Assembly (NCBI GenBank): GCA_030694265.1
Contig: JAUXYP010000006.1
Location: 124,001-188,000 of the forward strand
Source: Sulfuricurvum sp.
GTDB lineage: Bacteria > Campylobacterota > Campylobacteria > Campylobacterales > Sulfurimonadaceae
Direction: 5' to 3'
Length of the DNA: 64,000 nucleotides
Both the position numbers and the translations under genes were made by a program. Below are positions 53,076 to 61,846 of the stretch, piece after piece; positions within the stretch are counted from its first letter, which is position 1, and each line of letters opens with the position of its first letter. The notes below the pieces were generated by a model. That model saw nothing but the letters and a program-made list of their open reading frames with translations, was not told where the DNA came from and did no database searches.

Positions 53076-54308
53076 ATGTATCCAAAAAGTAAAATTATTG
53101 TTATGACATTAGCTGCGAGTACACAATTTGGACTTTTTGCTGCTGTTATACCGGAAGATAAGGGAACCGTGAGCGGACTGATCCGTTTAGGTTATGTAGA
53201 TCAGGATAATGTAGCAAGTACAGATACCTATGCGACCGCTCTTGGCGGTATTTTAAAATACGAAACACCAGTATGGAATGATTTGAAGCTTGGCATTGCA
53301 GGATATGCATCCCAAAAACTTCATTTTGCGACCGGCTCATGGGATGAGGGGAAAACAAATTCTGATTTTTTCGATGCAGATGGAAAATCTTTTGCGTATC
53401 TAGGGGAAGCATATGTGGACTACACTGCAAATGATCTTAATATTCGCATCGGTCGTCAACTTATAGATACGCCATTTGTTAATACGGATGAAATACGAAT
53501 GCTTCCGAATACGTTTGAAGCAGCAATGGCAACGTATGGCGGAATTGAAAAAACAACGGTTACGGCAGGATTTATTAAACGATGGGCTGGTTATGATTCT
53601 CCAAGAGGGCATAATGACAGTATCAATGAGTTCAAAAAATTCGGTGAAACACATGAGAGCACAGGGACTTATCTACTAGGCATTACTAATGAAAGGATAA
53701 GTGATTTGCTACTGCAAGGGTGGTTTTATTCGATTGATGAAGTGACGGATATTGCCTATGCCGATGCAACGTATAAAATTCTTTACAGTGATATAAGATC
53801 TTTGAAATTCTCTGCTCAGGCAGCCCATTTCGCGGAAGATAGAGATACTACAGATACGATGACGGGTATTAATGGGAACGTAATTGGATTGGCGGCAAAC
53901 TATGAGTGGGGAATGGTAACTTTAGGGGCAGCTTACAATGAAGCCTTCAATAAAGACGGTAAATTTATTGGGCTTGGTTTAGGCGGTGGTCCCTACTATA
54001 CGTCGATGGAAGAATGGACGATTGACGGAATGGAAGATGCCAGAGCCTACCGTGGAAGTATCATTGTGAATTTATCAGATGCAGGAATACGTGGATGGGC
54101 CCTATGCTCTGCATATGGAGCATTTAAAAGTGTTGCAGCGGATCAAAAAATAGATGAGTGGGATATCGTTGCCACTTATGCGTATGGTGATGCACTAAGC
54201 ACGGATATTAGTTATGCAAAGATTGATGATAAACATGACAATGCAGATGGCAGTAATGGTGATGCCGGTTACGATCGATTCTTGGTACGTTTAAGTTATC
54301 GCTTCTAA
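53076..54308 (+). CDS. OprD-type outer-membrane porin, probably iron-regulated
   Basis: A 410-residue beta-barrel. A signal peptide (about residues 1-22, ending FGLFA) is followed by VSGLIRLGYVDQDN and many amphipathic strands. IRIGRQLIDTPFVNTDEIRM near 128 is the Opr/OprD-family signature, and the protein ends in RLSYRF with a terminal Phe. The ATG at 53076 is chosen because the signal follows at once. It heads a porin-feoA-feoB operon (9 bases to feoA) behind two Fur-like boxes, so a role in iron entry is likely but inferred. Confidence 0.83.
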   Translation: MYPKSKIIVMTLAASTQFGLFAAVIPEDKGTVSGLIRLGYVDQDNVASTDTYATALGGILKYETPVWNDLKLGIAGYASQKLHFATGSWDEGKTNSDFFDADGKSFAYLGEAYVDYTANDLNIRIGRQLIDTPFVNTDEIRMLPNTFEAAMATYGGIEKTTVTAGFIKRWAGYDSPRGHNDSINEFKKFGETHESTGTYLLGITNERISDLLLQGWFYSIDEVTDIAYADATYKILYSDIRSLKFSAQAAHFAEDRDTTDTMTGINGNVIGLAANYEWGMVTLGAAYNEAFNKDGKFIGLGLGGGPYYTSMEEWTIDGMEDARAYRGSIIVNLSDAGIRGWALCSAYGAFKSVAADQKIDEWDIVATYAYGDALSTDISYAKIDDKHDNADGSNGDAGYDRFLVRLSYRF

Positions 54309-54317
54309 AGGAATAAA

Positions 54318-54566
54318 ATGAGTGAAAATTCCACAATGACTCTGCTAAGCGCATGCACCAAAGGTGGAATGGCGACGGTGGTTAAAATACATGCGAGCGG
54401 TGCATTAAAACAGAGGCTTATCTCGTTTGGGATTATGCGGGGATCAGAGATTATGATGCTTGAATGCTCGCCTGCCAAAAGTACGTTTGAGATAAAAGTA
54501 GGAAATGTCAGTTTAGCGCTGAGAAAAGAAGAAGCACAACTCATAGAGGTTAATAATGTCCGATAA
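54318..54566 (+). CDS. feoA: Ferrous iron transport protein FeoA
   Basis: An 82-residue SH3-like cytoplasmic protein. LKQRLISFGIMRGSEIMMLE and FEIKVGNVSLALRKEEAQLI are the FeoA core. It interacts with FeoB. AAAGGA precedes the start. It overlaps feoB by 11 bases. Confidence 0.93.
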   Translation: MSENSTMTLLSACTKGGMATVVKIHASGALKQRLISFGIMRGSEIMMLECSPAKSTFEIKVGNVSLALRKEEAQLIEVNNVR

Positions 54567-56667
54567 AAAAATCACTGTTGCTCTCGTTGGACAGCCCAAT
54601 GTAGGTAAAAGTATGCTGATCAATTCGATCAGCAATGCCAGATTGCAAGTGGGAAATTTCACAGGCGTAACGGTTGAAAAAAGCGAAGTACTGTTTGAAT
54701 ACGATGAATATTCATTTAGAATCATTGATCTTCCCGGAACCTATGCCTTTACGGATTATTCGATTGAAGAACGTGTGACACACGACTTTTTGTGCAATGA
54801 GTCGTATGATTTGATTATCAACGTCCTTGATTCAACCAATATGGAGAAAAATCTTCAACTCAGCGCTGAACTCATGGCAATGAGTAAAAAAATTGTGATT
54901 GCATTAAATATGAGTGATGAGGCGGATAAAGAAGGTATTGAGATTAACTCTGAGTATCTTTCACAGCTTTTAGGGGTGTCGTGTGTCCGTGTTTCTGCGG
55001 TTGCGAAAACGGGGCTGGATGATCTTATGCAAGCAGTTATTGAGGTTTATAATAATCCGATTCAAGAAGCAAAACTCATTTTCAGCGCAGCGGTTGAAGA
55101 AGAAATTGCTCTTATTTCTGAGTATCTTAACCGCCGTCATTTTAAAGCCGCTATATCCAATCGTAATATTGCAATCAACTTACTGATGAAAGAAAAAAAG
55201 ACCTATCGTACCCTGCACGATAATCCGCTTTGGACAGAACTTCAGCCTATTTTGATCGAAGCAGATCATCATGTTGAATTGCATCATGACAGCGATGACA
55301 TAAAAGAGATATTTGCTGAAGAATATCTCGCCTTTAACAGGGGTGTTATAGCTGAAGCGGTTAAGACAAAGCCAAAGAGTACGCAACTCAAAACAACGAC
55401 GGAAAAAATCGACAGAGTGTTGATTCATCCCGTTTTTGGCATACCTATTTTCTTGTTCTTTATGTGGGGACTCTTTCAACTTACATTTGAATTGGGGTCA
55501 ATTCCCATGGATTGGATTGACGGATTTTTTGGCTGGCTTGGAGAGACGGTTGGGGCTACTATCGGTAATGATGAAATACGCTCGCTAATCGTTGACGGGA
55601 TTATTTCGGGGGTGGGTGCCGTTATCTTGTTTGTTCCCAATATCATGATCTTATTTATCGGTATTGCACTCTTGGAATCGACGGGCTATATGTCGCGCGT
55701 TGCTTTTTTACTCGATGGTTTTTTTCATAAATTCGGTCTTCACGGCCAATCATTTATCCCGTTAGTGAGCGGATTTGGGTGTTCGATTCCAGCTTATATG
55801 TCGGCACGTATTTTAAAAAATGACCGAGATCGTTTGTTGACACTGTTTGTCATTGGATTTATGAGCTGCGGAGCCAGACTGCCGGTATATGTCCTCTTTA
55901 CGGGAGCATTTTTTGGTCCTGAAATGGCGGGTAACGTATTGTTTGGCATCTATATTTTAGGTGCGATGATTGGTCTAGTTGCGGCAAAACTGCTCAAAAT
56001 GACAGCCTTCAAGGGTGCTGATGAACCGTTTGTCATGGAGATGCCAAAATACCGTCTGCCATCACTAAAACTCGTTTGGCATACGGTGCAAACCAAAACT
56101 AAAATGTATTTGAAAAAGGCAGGGACGTTTATCGCTGCGGCATCCATGCTGGTGTGGTTCTTGAGTAGCTATCCCAAAAATCATGAACTGAATGCTGTCT
56201 ATGAACAAAAAATAGAAATGGCAAGCAGTGAAGAGGCCAAGAAGGTATTTGTAAATGCTCTTGCTGAAGAACAGCTCTCTCAAAGTTTTTTGGGACAAAT
56301 AGGGCATACGATAGAACCTATTTTTAGGCCATTGGGATTTGATTGGAAAATGGCAGTGGCTCTTCAAACAGGATTGGCGGCGAAAGAGGTGGTTGTATCA
56401 ACGATCGGTGTTTTATATTCATTGGGTTCAGATGCGACAGAGCAAAGCAATTCTCTTGTAACGGCTATTCATGAGCATATACCGTTTCCTTCCGCAGTAG
56501 CGTTTATCGTCGTTATTATGACCTACTTGCCATGTTTAGCAGCATCGGTTGTCTTCACACGTGAAGCGGGTGGGATTAAGTATTTTTTCTACTTGTTTGC
56601 ATTTACTACAATAGTAGCGTATTCGCTCGCATTTGTGGCTTATCATATCGCAAAGGCGATTGGTTAG
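54556..56667 (+). CDS. feoB: Ferrous iron transporter FeoB
   Basis: A 703-residue inner-membrane Fe(II) transporter. The G domain has GQPNVGKSMLIN (G1), DLPGTYAFTDYS (G3) and NMSDEAD (G4). A helical domain follows, then about eleven membrane helices with two Gate-like regions (GFGCSIPAYMSARIL, SCGARLPVYVLF) and MAVALQTGLAAKEVVVSTIG near 597. G1 differs slightly from the common GNPNSGKT. Full length for the short epsilon-type FeoB. Confidence 0.96.
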   Translation: MSDKKITVALVGQPNVGKSMLINSISNARLQVGNFTGVTVEKSEVLFEYDEYSFRIIDLPGTYAFTDYSIEERVTHDFLCNESYDLIINVLDSTNMEKNLQLSAELMAMSKKIVIALNMSDEADKEGIEINSEYLSQLLGVSCVRVSAVAKTGLDDLMQAVIEVYNNPIQEAKLIFSAAVEEEIALISEYLNRRHFKAAISNRNIAINLLMKEKKTYRTLHDNPLWTELQPILIEADHHVELHHDSDDIKEIFAEEYLAFNRGVIAEAVKTKPKSTQLKTTTEKIDRVLIHPVFGIPIFLFFMWGLFQLTFELGSIPMDWIDGFFGWLGETVGATIGNDEIRSLIVDGIISGVGAVILFVPNIMILFIGIALLESTGYMSRVAFLLDGFFHKFGLHGQSFIPLVSGFGCSIPAYMSARILKNDRDRLLTLFVIGFMSCGARLPVYVLFTGAFFGPEMAGNVLFGIYILGAMIGLVAAKLLKMTAFKGADEPFVMEMPKYRLPSLKLVWHTVQTKTKMYLKKAGTFIAAASMLVWFLSSYPKNHELNAVYEQKIEMASSEEAKKVFVNALAEEQLSQSFLGQIGHTIEPIFRPLGFDWKMAVALQTGLAAKEVVVSTIGVLYSLGSDATEQSNSLVTAIHEHIPFPSAVAFIVVIMTYLPCLAASVVFTREAGGIKYFFYLFAFTTIVAYSLAFVAYHIAKAIG

Positions 56668-56690
56668 TCCATTGTTAATCATCCCTTGGT

Positions 56691-56696
56691 TACAAT
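56691..56696 (+). promoter_or_regulatory. -10 element immediately before the response-regulator gene
   Basis: TACAAT ends 6 bases (AGTGGC) before the ATG at 56703. No ribosome site is present. Confidence 0.4.
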
Positions 56697-56702
56697 AGTG
56701 GC

Positions 56703-57365
56703 ATGAATACATTATTGATGATTGAAGATGATCTTGAGCTTGCCGAGATATTGAGTGAATTTTTAGAGCAATGCGGGTTTAAAGTGACCGTAGAAGATGA
56801 TCCTTTTAAAGCGTTAAGTATCCTGAAATTGGAGAAATTTGACGCCGTAATTTTAGATTTAACCTTGCCTGGAATGGATGGATTGGAAGTGTGCAAAGCA
56901 ATTCGTGAGCGCCAAAATATCCCTATTATTATTTCATCAGCCAGATCCGATGTTTCGGATAAAATAAACGCGCTCGAACTGGGAGCGGATGATTATCTTC
57001 CAAAACCGTATGATCCAAGAGAATTAGAAGCGCGCCTTCATTCAGTACTACGCCGTTACGATGCAATAGTTGCCTTGGCCGCAGAGTCTCAAAGCGATTT
57101 CAAGCTCAACGAATCCGCTATGCAAATTAGCTACAAAAGCCGACCATTGGATTTGACCAATGCGGAGTACGGTATTTTAGGGTACATGATCAAAAAGCAG
57201 GGTATGGTCGTTTCACGAGAAGATTTGATTCACAATGTGAGTGCAATCAATGAGGACTCATCGAATAAAAGTATTGATGTGATGATGGGGCGTATCCGCA
57301 ATAAAATCGGAGACAAAGGTCTCATCGAATCGATCCGTGGTATCGGATATAAGTTGCTGAAATAA
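56703..57365 (+). CDS. OmpR-family response regulator
   Basis: A 220-residue regulator. Receiver residues 4-117 with LLMIEDDLELAEIL, the Asp in AVILDLTLPGMDGLEV (near 52) and the Lys in DDYLPKPYDPRE. The DNA-binding winged helix spans residues 125-220 (NAEYGILGYMIKKQGMVVSR, IRGIGYKLLK). The kinase follows without a gap. Resembles the ArsR/CprR type of Campylobacterota regulators; targets unknown. Confidence 0.93.
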   Translation: MNTLLMIEDDLELAEILSEFLEQCGFKVTVEDDPFKALSILKLEKFDAVILDLTLPGMDGLEVCKAIRERQNIPIIISSARSDVSDKINALELGADDYLPKPYDPRELEARLHSVLRRYDAIVALAAESQSDFKLNESAMQISYKSRPLDLTNAEYGILGYMIKKQGMVVSREDLIHNVSAINEDSSNKSIDVMMGRIRNKIGDKGLIESIRGIGYKLLK

Positions 57366-58688
57366 ATGCTAAAACGTAATGGCGTCTTTTTCACCGTATT
57401 GTTTGCGCTTAGCGTGTCCATTACGAGTGTCAGCTATACATTTTACCAGCTTTATCAAACGAATCGGACCAATCATAATGATAATATGTTCGGTAAATAT
57501 GCACTGATTTCCCAAATTTACCACACTTTTTTACTTAGACAAATCTCTTTTCCTATTTTTGAAACCAATTTAGCGATGTATGATTTGTATGCGATTGAAC
57601 ATGAAGCCCAATATCGTGAGATTACTGAAAATGCAGTATTGCTTAAACAAAATGGGGTCTCTGCAATCGAAATACGCCGCGATATTTCTCCAAAAACTCC
57701 ATATCAAAATCTGATTGTTAATCATATTCATGCCAGTATGTTGGAATATAAGGGAAAAATTTACTTTTGGATTCAGTCAGCTAATTATCCCGTGTTGTTG
57801 CAGGACCGTAGTAGTAAACCATATTACCCTTCTAATCTATTGTACTCATATGTTACGATTGTAACGATATTGTTTTTCTCGTTTGGGTTGATTATTCACC
57901 GTCTTTCACCACTGCGACGCTTACGTCGGCAGATTGCCTCGTTTGGTGAGGGAAATATGGGGGTGAGTTTTCACATAAGTGGAGAGGATGAAATAGCGCT
58001 TGTTGCCCGTGAGCTTGAAACTACCCAAAACAAAATTCGTGCACTTATAGACTCACGAACCCTCTTTTTACGCAACATTATGCATGAACTCAAAACTCCC
58101 ATTGCTAAAGGACGCATTGTCACCACTATGGTTACTGATCTTAAGCAGCAAACACGTTTTCAAAGTATTTTTGAGCGACTAGAGGGATTGATTACTGAGT
58201 TTGCACTTATTGAAGAGGTGAGCTCAGGATCGCAATCATTAGAGAAAAAATCAGAATTTCGTTTGGTAGATTTGATCGATGAAGCGGTTGATATGGCGAT
58301 GATAGATTCAGAATCGATTGAGCGGGACATTGAGGGTTCGGTGATGATTGAGGCAAATTTCAGACTCTTTGCCACTGCGATTAAAAACATGATTGACAAT
58401 GCTATCAAATACTCACCGACCCATTCCATGGCTATACGTATGGAAGAAGATATCATAGTGTTCTCTAACTATGGCAATGCCCTTACAAAACCATTGTCGT
58501 ATTACGTAGAACCGTTTACGAAAGATCACCCGACCAAAGACAGTTTTGGGTTGGGTTTGTACATTGTTAATGCGATACTGATCGAACATGGGTATTGTTT
58601 GGCATACGAGCGCAGAGGGGATGAAAACTGTTTTTTATTTATCCCGAATAAACGAATAAATTTACGAGGAAGAGTACAGCATAAATGA
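57366..58688 (+). CDS. Sensor histidine kinase (ArsS-like)
   Basis: A 440-residue kinase. Helix 1 near 8-27, a periplasmic domain (30-155), helix 2 near 160-178 and a HAMP domain. The H box is LRNIMHELKTPIAKGRIVTT near 232, the N box AIKNMIDNAIKYSP, and the G box FGLGLYIVNAI. H box with AKGR matches the ArsS group of H. pylori, an acid-responsive system; the signal here is inference. It overlaps surE by 4 bases. Confidence 0.9.
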   Translation: MLKRNGVFFTVLFALSVSITSVSYTFYQLYQTNRTNHNDNMFGKYALISQIYHTFLLRQISFPIFETNLAMYDLYAIEHEAQYREITENAVLLKQNGVSAIEIRRDISPKTPYQNLIVNHIHASMLEYKGKIYFWIQSANYPVLLQDRSSKPYYPSNLLYSYVTIVTILFFSFGLIIHRLSPLRRLRRQIASFGEGNMGVSFHISGEDEIALVARELETTQNKIRALIDSRTLFLRNIMHELKTPIAKGRIVTTMVTDLKQQTRFQSIFERLEGLITEFALIEEVSSGSQSLEKKSEFRLVDLIDEAVDMAMIDSESIERDIEGSVMIEANFRLFATAIKNMIDNAIKYSPTHSMAIRMEEDIIVFSNYGNALTKPLSYYVEPFTKDHPTKDSFGLGLYIVNAILIEHGYCLAYERRGDENCFLFIPNKRINLRGRVQHK

Positions 58689-59452
58689 AAAAAATATTAA
58701 TAACCAATGACGATGGATACGAATCTGAGGGGCTTCTTGCGCTGATAGATGCCCTCAAAGATTTGGCACACATCACCGTAGTTGCCCCATCAACCGAAAA
58801 ATCAGCGTGCGGTCACTCGTTGACATTAACACGTCCTTTGAGTTTTGTGAGTGTTGGAGATGATTTTTTCAAATTGGATGATGGAACGCCCAGTGATTGT
58901 ATATATCTAGCACTTCATTCGATGTTTGAGGATGATAAGCCGGATTTGGTGATTAGCGGTATTAACAAGGGTTCAAATATGGGAGAAGATATCACTTACT
59001 CAGGCACCGCGGCAGGGGCAATGGAAGGTGTGCTGCAAGGGATCCCTTCGATTGCGATTTCTCAAGTAATGGACTTCTCTGAACCTATGGGCGATTTCGA
59101 ATTGGCTAAAAAAGCAATTCGTGCTATTGTGGAAAAAATATTTGCAGGAAACTTTCCCTTAAGAGAACGGGAATTTATCAATATTAACGTTCCCTATGAT
59201 GCACCCGAACTAAAATTTGCTGTTACGTATGCAGGCTATCGCCATTATGGAAATGATGCACATTTACACCGGAATCCAAGAGGGATGGAATACTATTGGC
59301 TTGGTTTGCACCCACTCGATTTTAAACCGCGTGATGGCAGAGCCGGTCTATGTGATTTTGAAGCGATAGTTGAGGGGATGGTCTCCTTAACGCCAATTAA
59401 ACTCGATATGAGTGCCTACAAGTCAATCAATCAACTCCAAGAATGGCTATGA
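58685..59452 (+). CDS. surE: 5'/3'-nucleotidase SurE
   Basis: A 255-residue metal-dependent phosphatase that removes phosphate from nucleoside monophosphates. Metal site LITNDDGYESEGL at the start, APSTEKSACGHSLTLTRPL near 38, GTPSDCIYLAL near 67 and SGINKGSNMGEDITYSGTAA near 92. Normal length. It overlaps the next gene by 10 bases. Confidence 0.97.
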   Translation: MKKILITNDDGYESEGLLALIDALKDLAHITVVAPSTEKSACGHSLTLTRPLSFVSVGDDFFKLDDGTPSDCIYLALHSMFEDDKPDLVISGINKGSNMGEDITYSGTAAGAMEGVLQGIPSIAISQVMDFSEPMGDFELAKKAIRAIVEKIFAGNFPLREREFININVPYDAPELKFAVTYAGYRHYGNDAHLHRNPRGMEYYWLGLHPLDFKPRDGRAGLCDFEAIVEGMVSLTPIKLDMSAYKSINQLQEWL

Positions 59453-60084
59453 GACACGCGCGTACTAAACTTGTTTTTGGAGAAGAAGCACATGAGAAAC
59501 TGCAAAATGCCAAAATTCTTTTACTGGGCGTTGGGGGAGTAGGGAGTTTTTGTCTGGACTGTCTCTATCGTTCAGGAGTACGAGACATTACGATTATTGA
59601 TTTTGACCGCTACGATGTGACCAACCAGAACCGCCAGATGCACTCCGAGTCTCACGAGGGAGAGCTCAAAGTCGAAGCACTCAAACAGCATTATCCCGAA
59701 GTGATTGCTATTGCCCAAAAAATTACCCCCGAATGGGTTGAATCATTTGATTTTGAATCGTACGATCTGATCCTCGATGCGATCGATGACATGTGGGCAA
59801 AAATCGCGCTTATTCAAAAATGCTATCCAAAACTGATTTGTTCCGTAGGCTCGGCAAAACGTCTTGATCCAACGAAAATCGAAGTGCGTTCGATTTGGAA
59901 AACCGAAGGGGATCCCTTTGCCTCAAAACTGCGCAACGAATTGCGCAAACGTAAGTTTAAAGCGAAATTTGATTGTATCTGCAGTACCGAACTTCCCCGT
60001 GTCAAGGAAAAAGGAAGCTTTGTCGCTGTAACAGGAGCGTTTGGTCTTGCAATGTGTTCACTGGCTCTTCGTAAGCTGATTTAA
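59443..60084 (+). CDS. tcdA: tRNA threonylcarbamoyladenosine dehydratase (TcdA/ThiF family)
   Basis: A 213-residue E1-like enzyme. The nucleotide loop is [20 protein letters not shown], then [18 protein letters not shown] and the Asp in [12 protein letters not shown]. It cyclises t6A37 in tRNA using ATP. It is shorter than E. coli TcdA (268), missing the C-terminal part. The ThiF or MoeB alternatives are less likely, given the [20 protein letters not shown] end. The start could be the ATG two codons on. Confidence 0.85.
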   Translation: MAMRHARTKLVFGEEAHEKLQNAKILLLGVGGVGSFCLDCLYRSGVRDITIIDFDRYDVTNQNRQMHSESHEGELKVEALKQHYPEVIAIAQKITPEWVESFDFESYDLILDAIDDMWAKIALIQKCYPKLICSVGSAKRLDPTKIEVRSIWKTEGDPFASKLRNELRKRKFKAKFDCICSTELPRVKEKGSFVAVTGAFGLAMCSLALRKLI

Positions 60085-60154
60085 GAGTAAAAAACTTATT
60101 CTTTGGTTACACTACTTGCAACATACAAATCCTAAAAAAAACAGGAATAATGAA

Positions 60155-61783
60155 ATGAAGATCAAGTATACGATACGTCAGCAGGTTTTGGCAATTATAG
60201 CAATCTTTGTGGTTTCATTGATCGCTGTGTCGGTGAGTGGAACAGCAGCTCTTGGACAGTTGGATGAATCGTCACAAATGCAAGCACAGCGATACGAGCA
60301 AATCGGAATTATTAAAGATTTTCGTCAGTTGGAAACCGAAACCGTTTTAACCGCGATGGACATGATTATTGATGTAAAAGAGGGTGTCTCGCCGCAGCGA
60401 AAAGAGTTTTTGGACAAAAGCTTTGGTGAGATGAAAAAACTGGAAAAGAAACTCATCGCTCTCGCGGATACGGATGAAGAAAAATTAGAAGCGAAAAAGC
60501 TAGGAGTCATTGTTGAATCCCTGCAAAAATCCATTGGGATTGAATTGGTAGATGCGATTGGAAATCATGCTCCTGCTAGTGTTTTTGATGATTTAGATAA
60601 TCGTATTGATGGTGCGGAAGATGATTTGGCAGGAGTATTGGGCAAAATCGCAGCATCGGTTACCAAAGAAGTAGCGCAAGCATCCGAGGATGCGCATGAA
60701 ACGGCACAAAGTAGCAAACTTTCTATTTTAGTAGCGGGAATAATCATTTCCGGGATAGGTATTTTTCTAGGACTGTTGTTGGTCAATGGCATCAACAGTG
60801 TTTTATCCCATTTACGTACAGTAGCGGAAGATTTGGCAAGCGGTGATGGGGATTTAACGAAACGCATCGGGATTTATGGAGCTGGAGAAATAGCGGCGGT
60901 TTCAGCGGCGGTTGACCGTTTTATTATCCAAGTTCAAGAACTTGTTTCCAAAGGCAAAGAGTCAAGTCATGAAAATGCGGCCGTTGCAGAAGAGCTGAAT
61001 CGGACGTTTGCAATCATTGCCAATGAATCGCGAAGAGAAGCCGAATTAGTTGGCAGCACGGCTGAAAGTTCTCAAGATATTCGTGCAGCTATTCACAGCT
61101 CATTGACTCAGTTAGCGCAGAGCAAACAAGAAATTTTAACGGCGAATGGGTTACTCCATGAAGTAAAATCCAATGTAGTTGATTTAGCACAAACGATTCA
61201 AGAGAGCAGCGAGCGTGAACATGAGCTCGCGGGTAAACTTAATCATCTCAGCGGTAATGCTGATCAGGTTAAAGAGATTTTGACCGTTATCAGTGATATC
61301 GCCGATCAAACCAATCTGCTTGCGCTCAATGCTGCTATTGAAGCGGCACGTGCAGGGGAACACGGACGCGGATTTGCCGTCGTTGCAGATGAGGTTAGGA
61401 AACTTGCCGAACGTACCCAAAAAAGCTTGTCAGAGATACACGCAACGATCAATGTTCTGATTCAAGCAATCAATGACAGTGCCCAAGAAATGAACGATAA
61501 TTCAAAACACGTTCATGCTCTTACGCAAACCGCTGATGAAGTAGAAAATAAAATCGTGCAAGTTTCTGCCGTAATGGAATCCATGGTAGCAACAACCGAA
61601 AGTTCGTATGACGTATCCACGCAAATTGATAAGCGTATCAACAGCATTGCCAACAGCATTGGAGAAATCAAAGAGATCACTAGTAAAAATGCGAACAGTA
61701 TGGACGAAACACTTCACGCCTTTGAGCGTGTCAATCGTGTAACCGCAGATCTTAACCGTGGGTTGGATCAATTTCGAACGTAA
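60155..61783 (+). CDS. Methyl-accepting chemotaxis protein
   Basis: A 542-residue receptor. Helix 1 at 10-30, a periplasmic four-helix domain (35-190), helix 2 near 196-216 and a HAMP domain with [12 protein letters not shown]. The signalling tip is [20 protein letters not shown] near 388, the same as in the chemoreceptor at 48105. The ATG at 60155 follows AGGA; the frame is open 13 codons further. The ligand is unknown. The gene starts 70 bases after tcdA. Confidence 0.95.
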   Translation: MKIKYTIRQQVLAIIAIFVVSLIAVSVSGTAALGQLDESSQMQAQRYEQIGIIKDFRQLETETVLTAMDMIIDVKEGVSPQRKEFLDKSFGEMKKLEKKLIALADTDEEKLEAKKLGVIVESLQKSIGIELVDAIGNHAPASVFDDLDNRIDGAEDDLAGVLGKIAASVTKEVAQASEDAHETAQSSKLSILVAGIIISGIGIFLGLLLVNGINSVLSHLRTVAEDLASGDGDLTKRIGIYGAGEIAAVSAAVDRFIIQVQELVSKGKESSHENAAVAEELNRTFAIIANESRREAELVGSTAESSQDIRAAIHSSLTQLAQSKQEILTANGLLHEVKSNVVDLAQTIQESSEREHELAGKLNHLSGNADQVKEILTVISDIADQTNLLALNAAIEAARAGEHGRGFAVVADEVRKLAERTQKSLSEIHATINVLIQAINDSAQEMNDNSKHVHALTQTADEVENKIVQVSAVMESMVATTESSYDVSTQIDKRINSIANSIGEIKEITSKNANSMDETLHAFERVNRVTADLNRGLDQFRT

Positions 61784-61791
61784 CTAAAAAA

Positions 61792-61816
61792 AAGGGTTAC
61801 TTTTTTTGTAACCCTT
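61792..61816 (-). terminator. Hairpin with a T-run facing the minus strand
   Basis: AAGGGTTAC (61792-61800) and GTAACCCTT (61808-61816) are perfect 9-bp arms with a 7-base loop of T. On the plus strand no T-run follows. On the minus strand the stem is followed by TTTTTT, so the intrinsic terminator is strongest against transcription coming from the right. It may still end the chemoreceptor mRNA. Confidence 0.6.
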
Positions 61817-61833
61817 ATGTTATCTATAAGTTC

Positions 61834-61839
61834 TATACT
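61834..61839 (+). promoter_or_regulatory. -10 element immediately before the EAL protein start
   Basis: TATACT ends 7 bases (CTCGGAC) before the ATG at 61847, after the hairpin. It supports the second ATG as the start. Confidence 0.35.
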
Positions 61840-61846
61840 CTCGGAC

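Noticed and set aside
49240-61420. Near-repeat between the two chemoreceptor genes ([20 protein letters not shown] region)
   Set aside because: Protein identity comes from the universal signalling tip; codons differ, so it is paralogy and not a DNA repeat.
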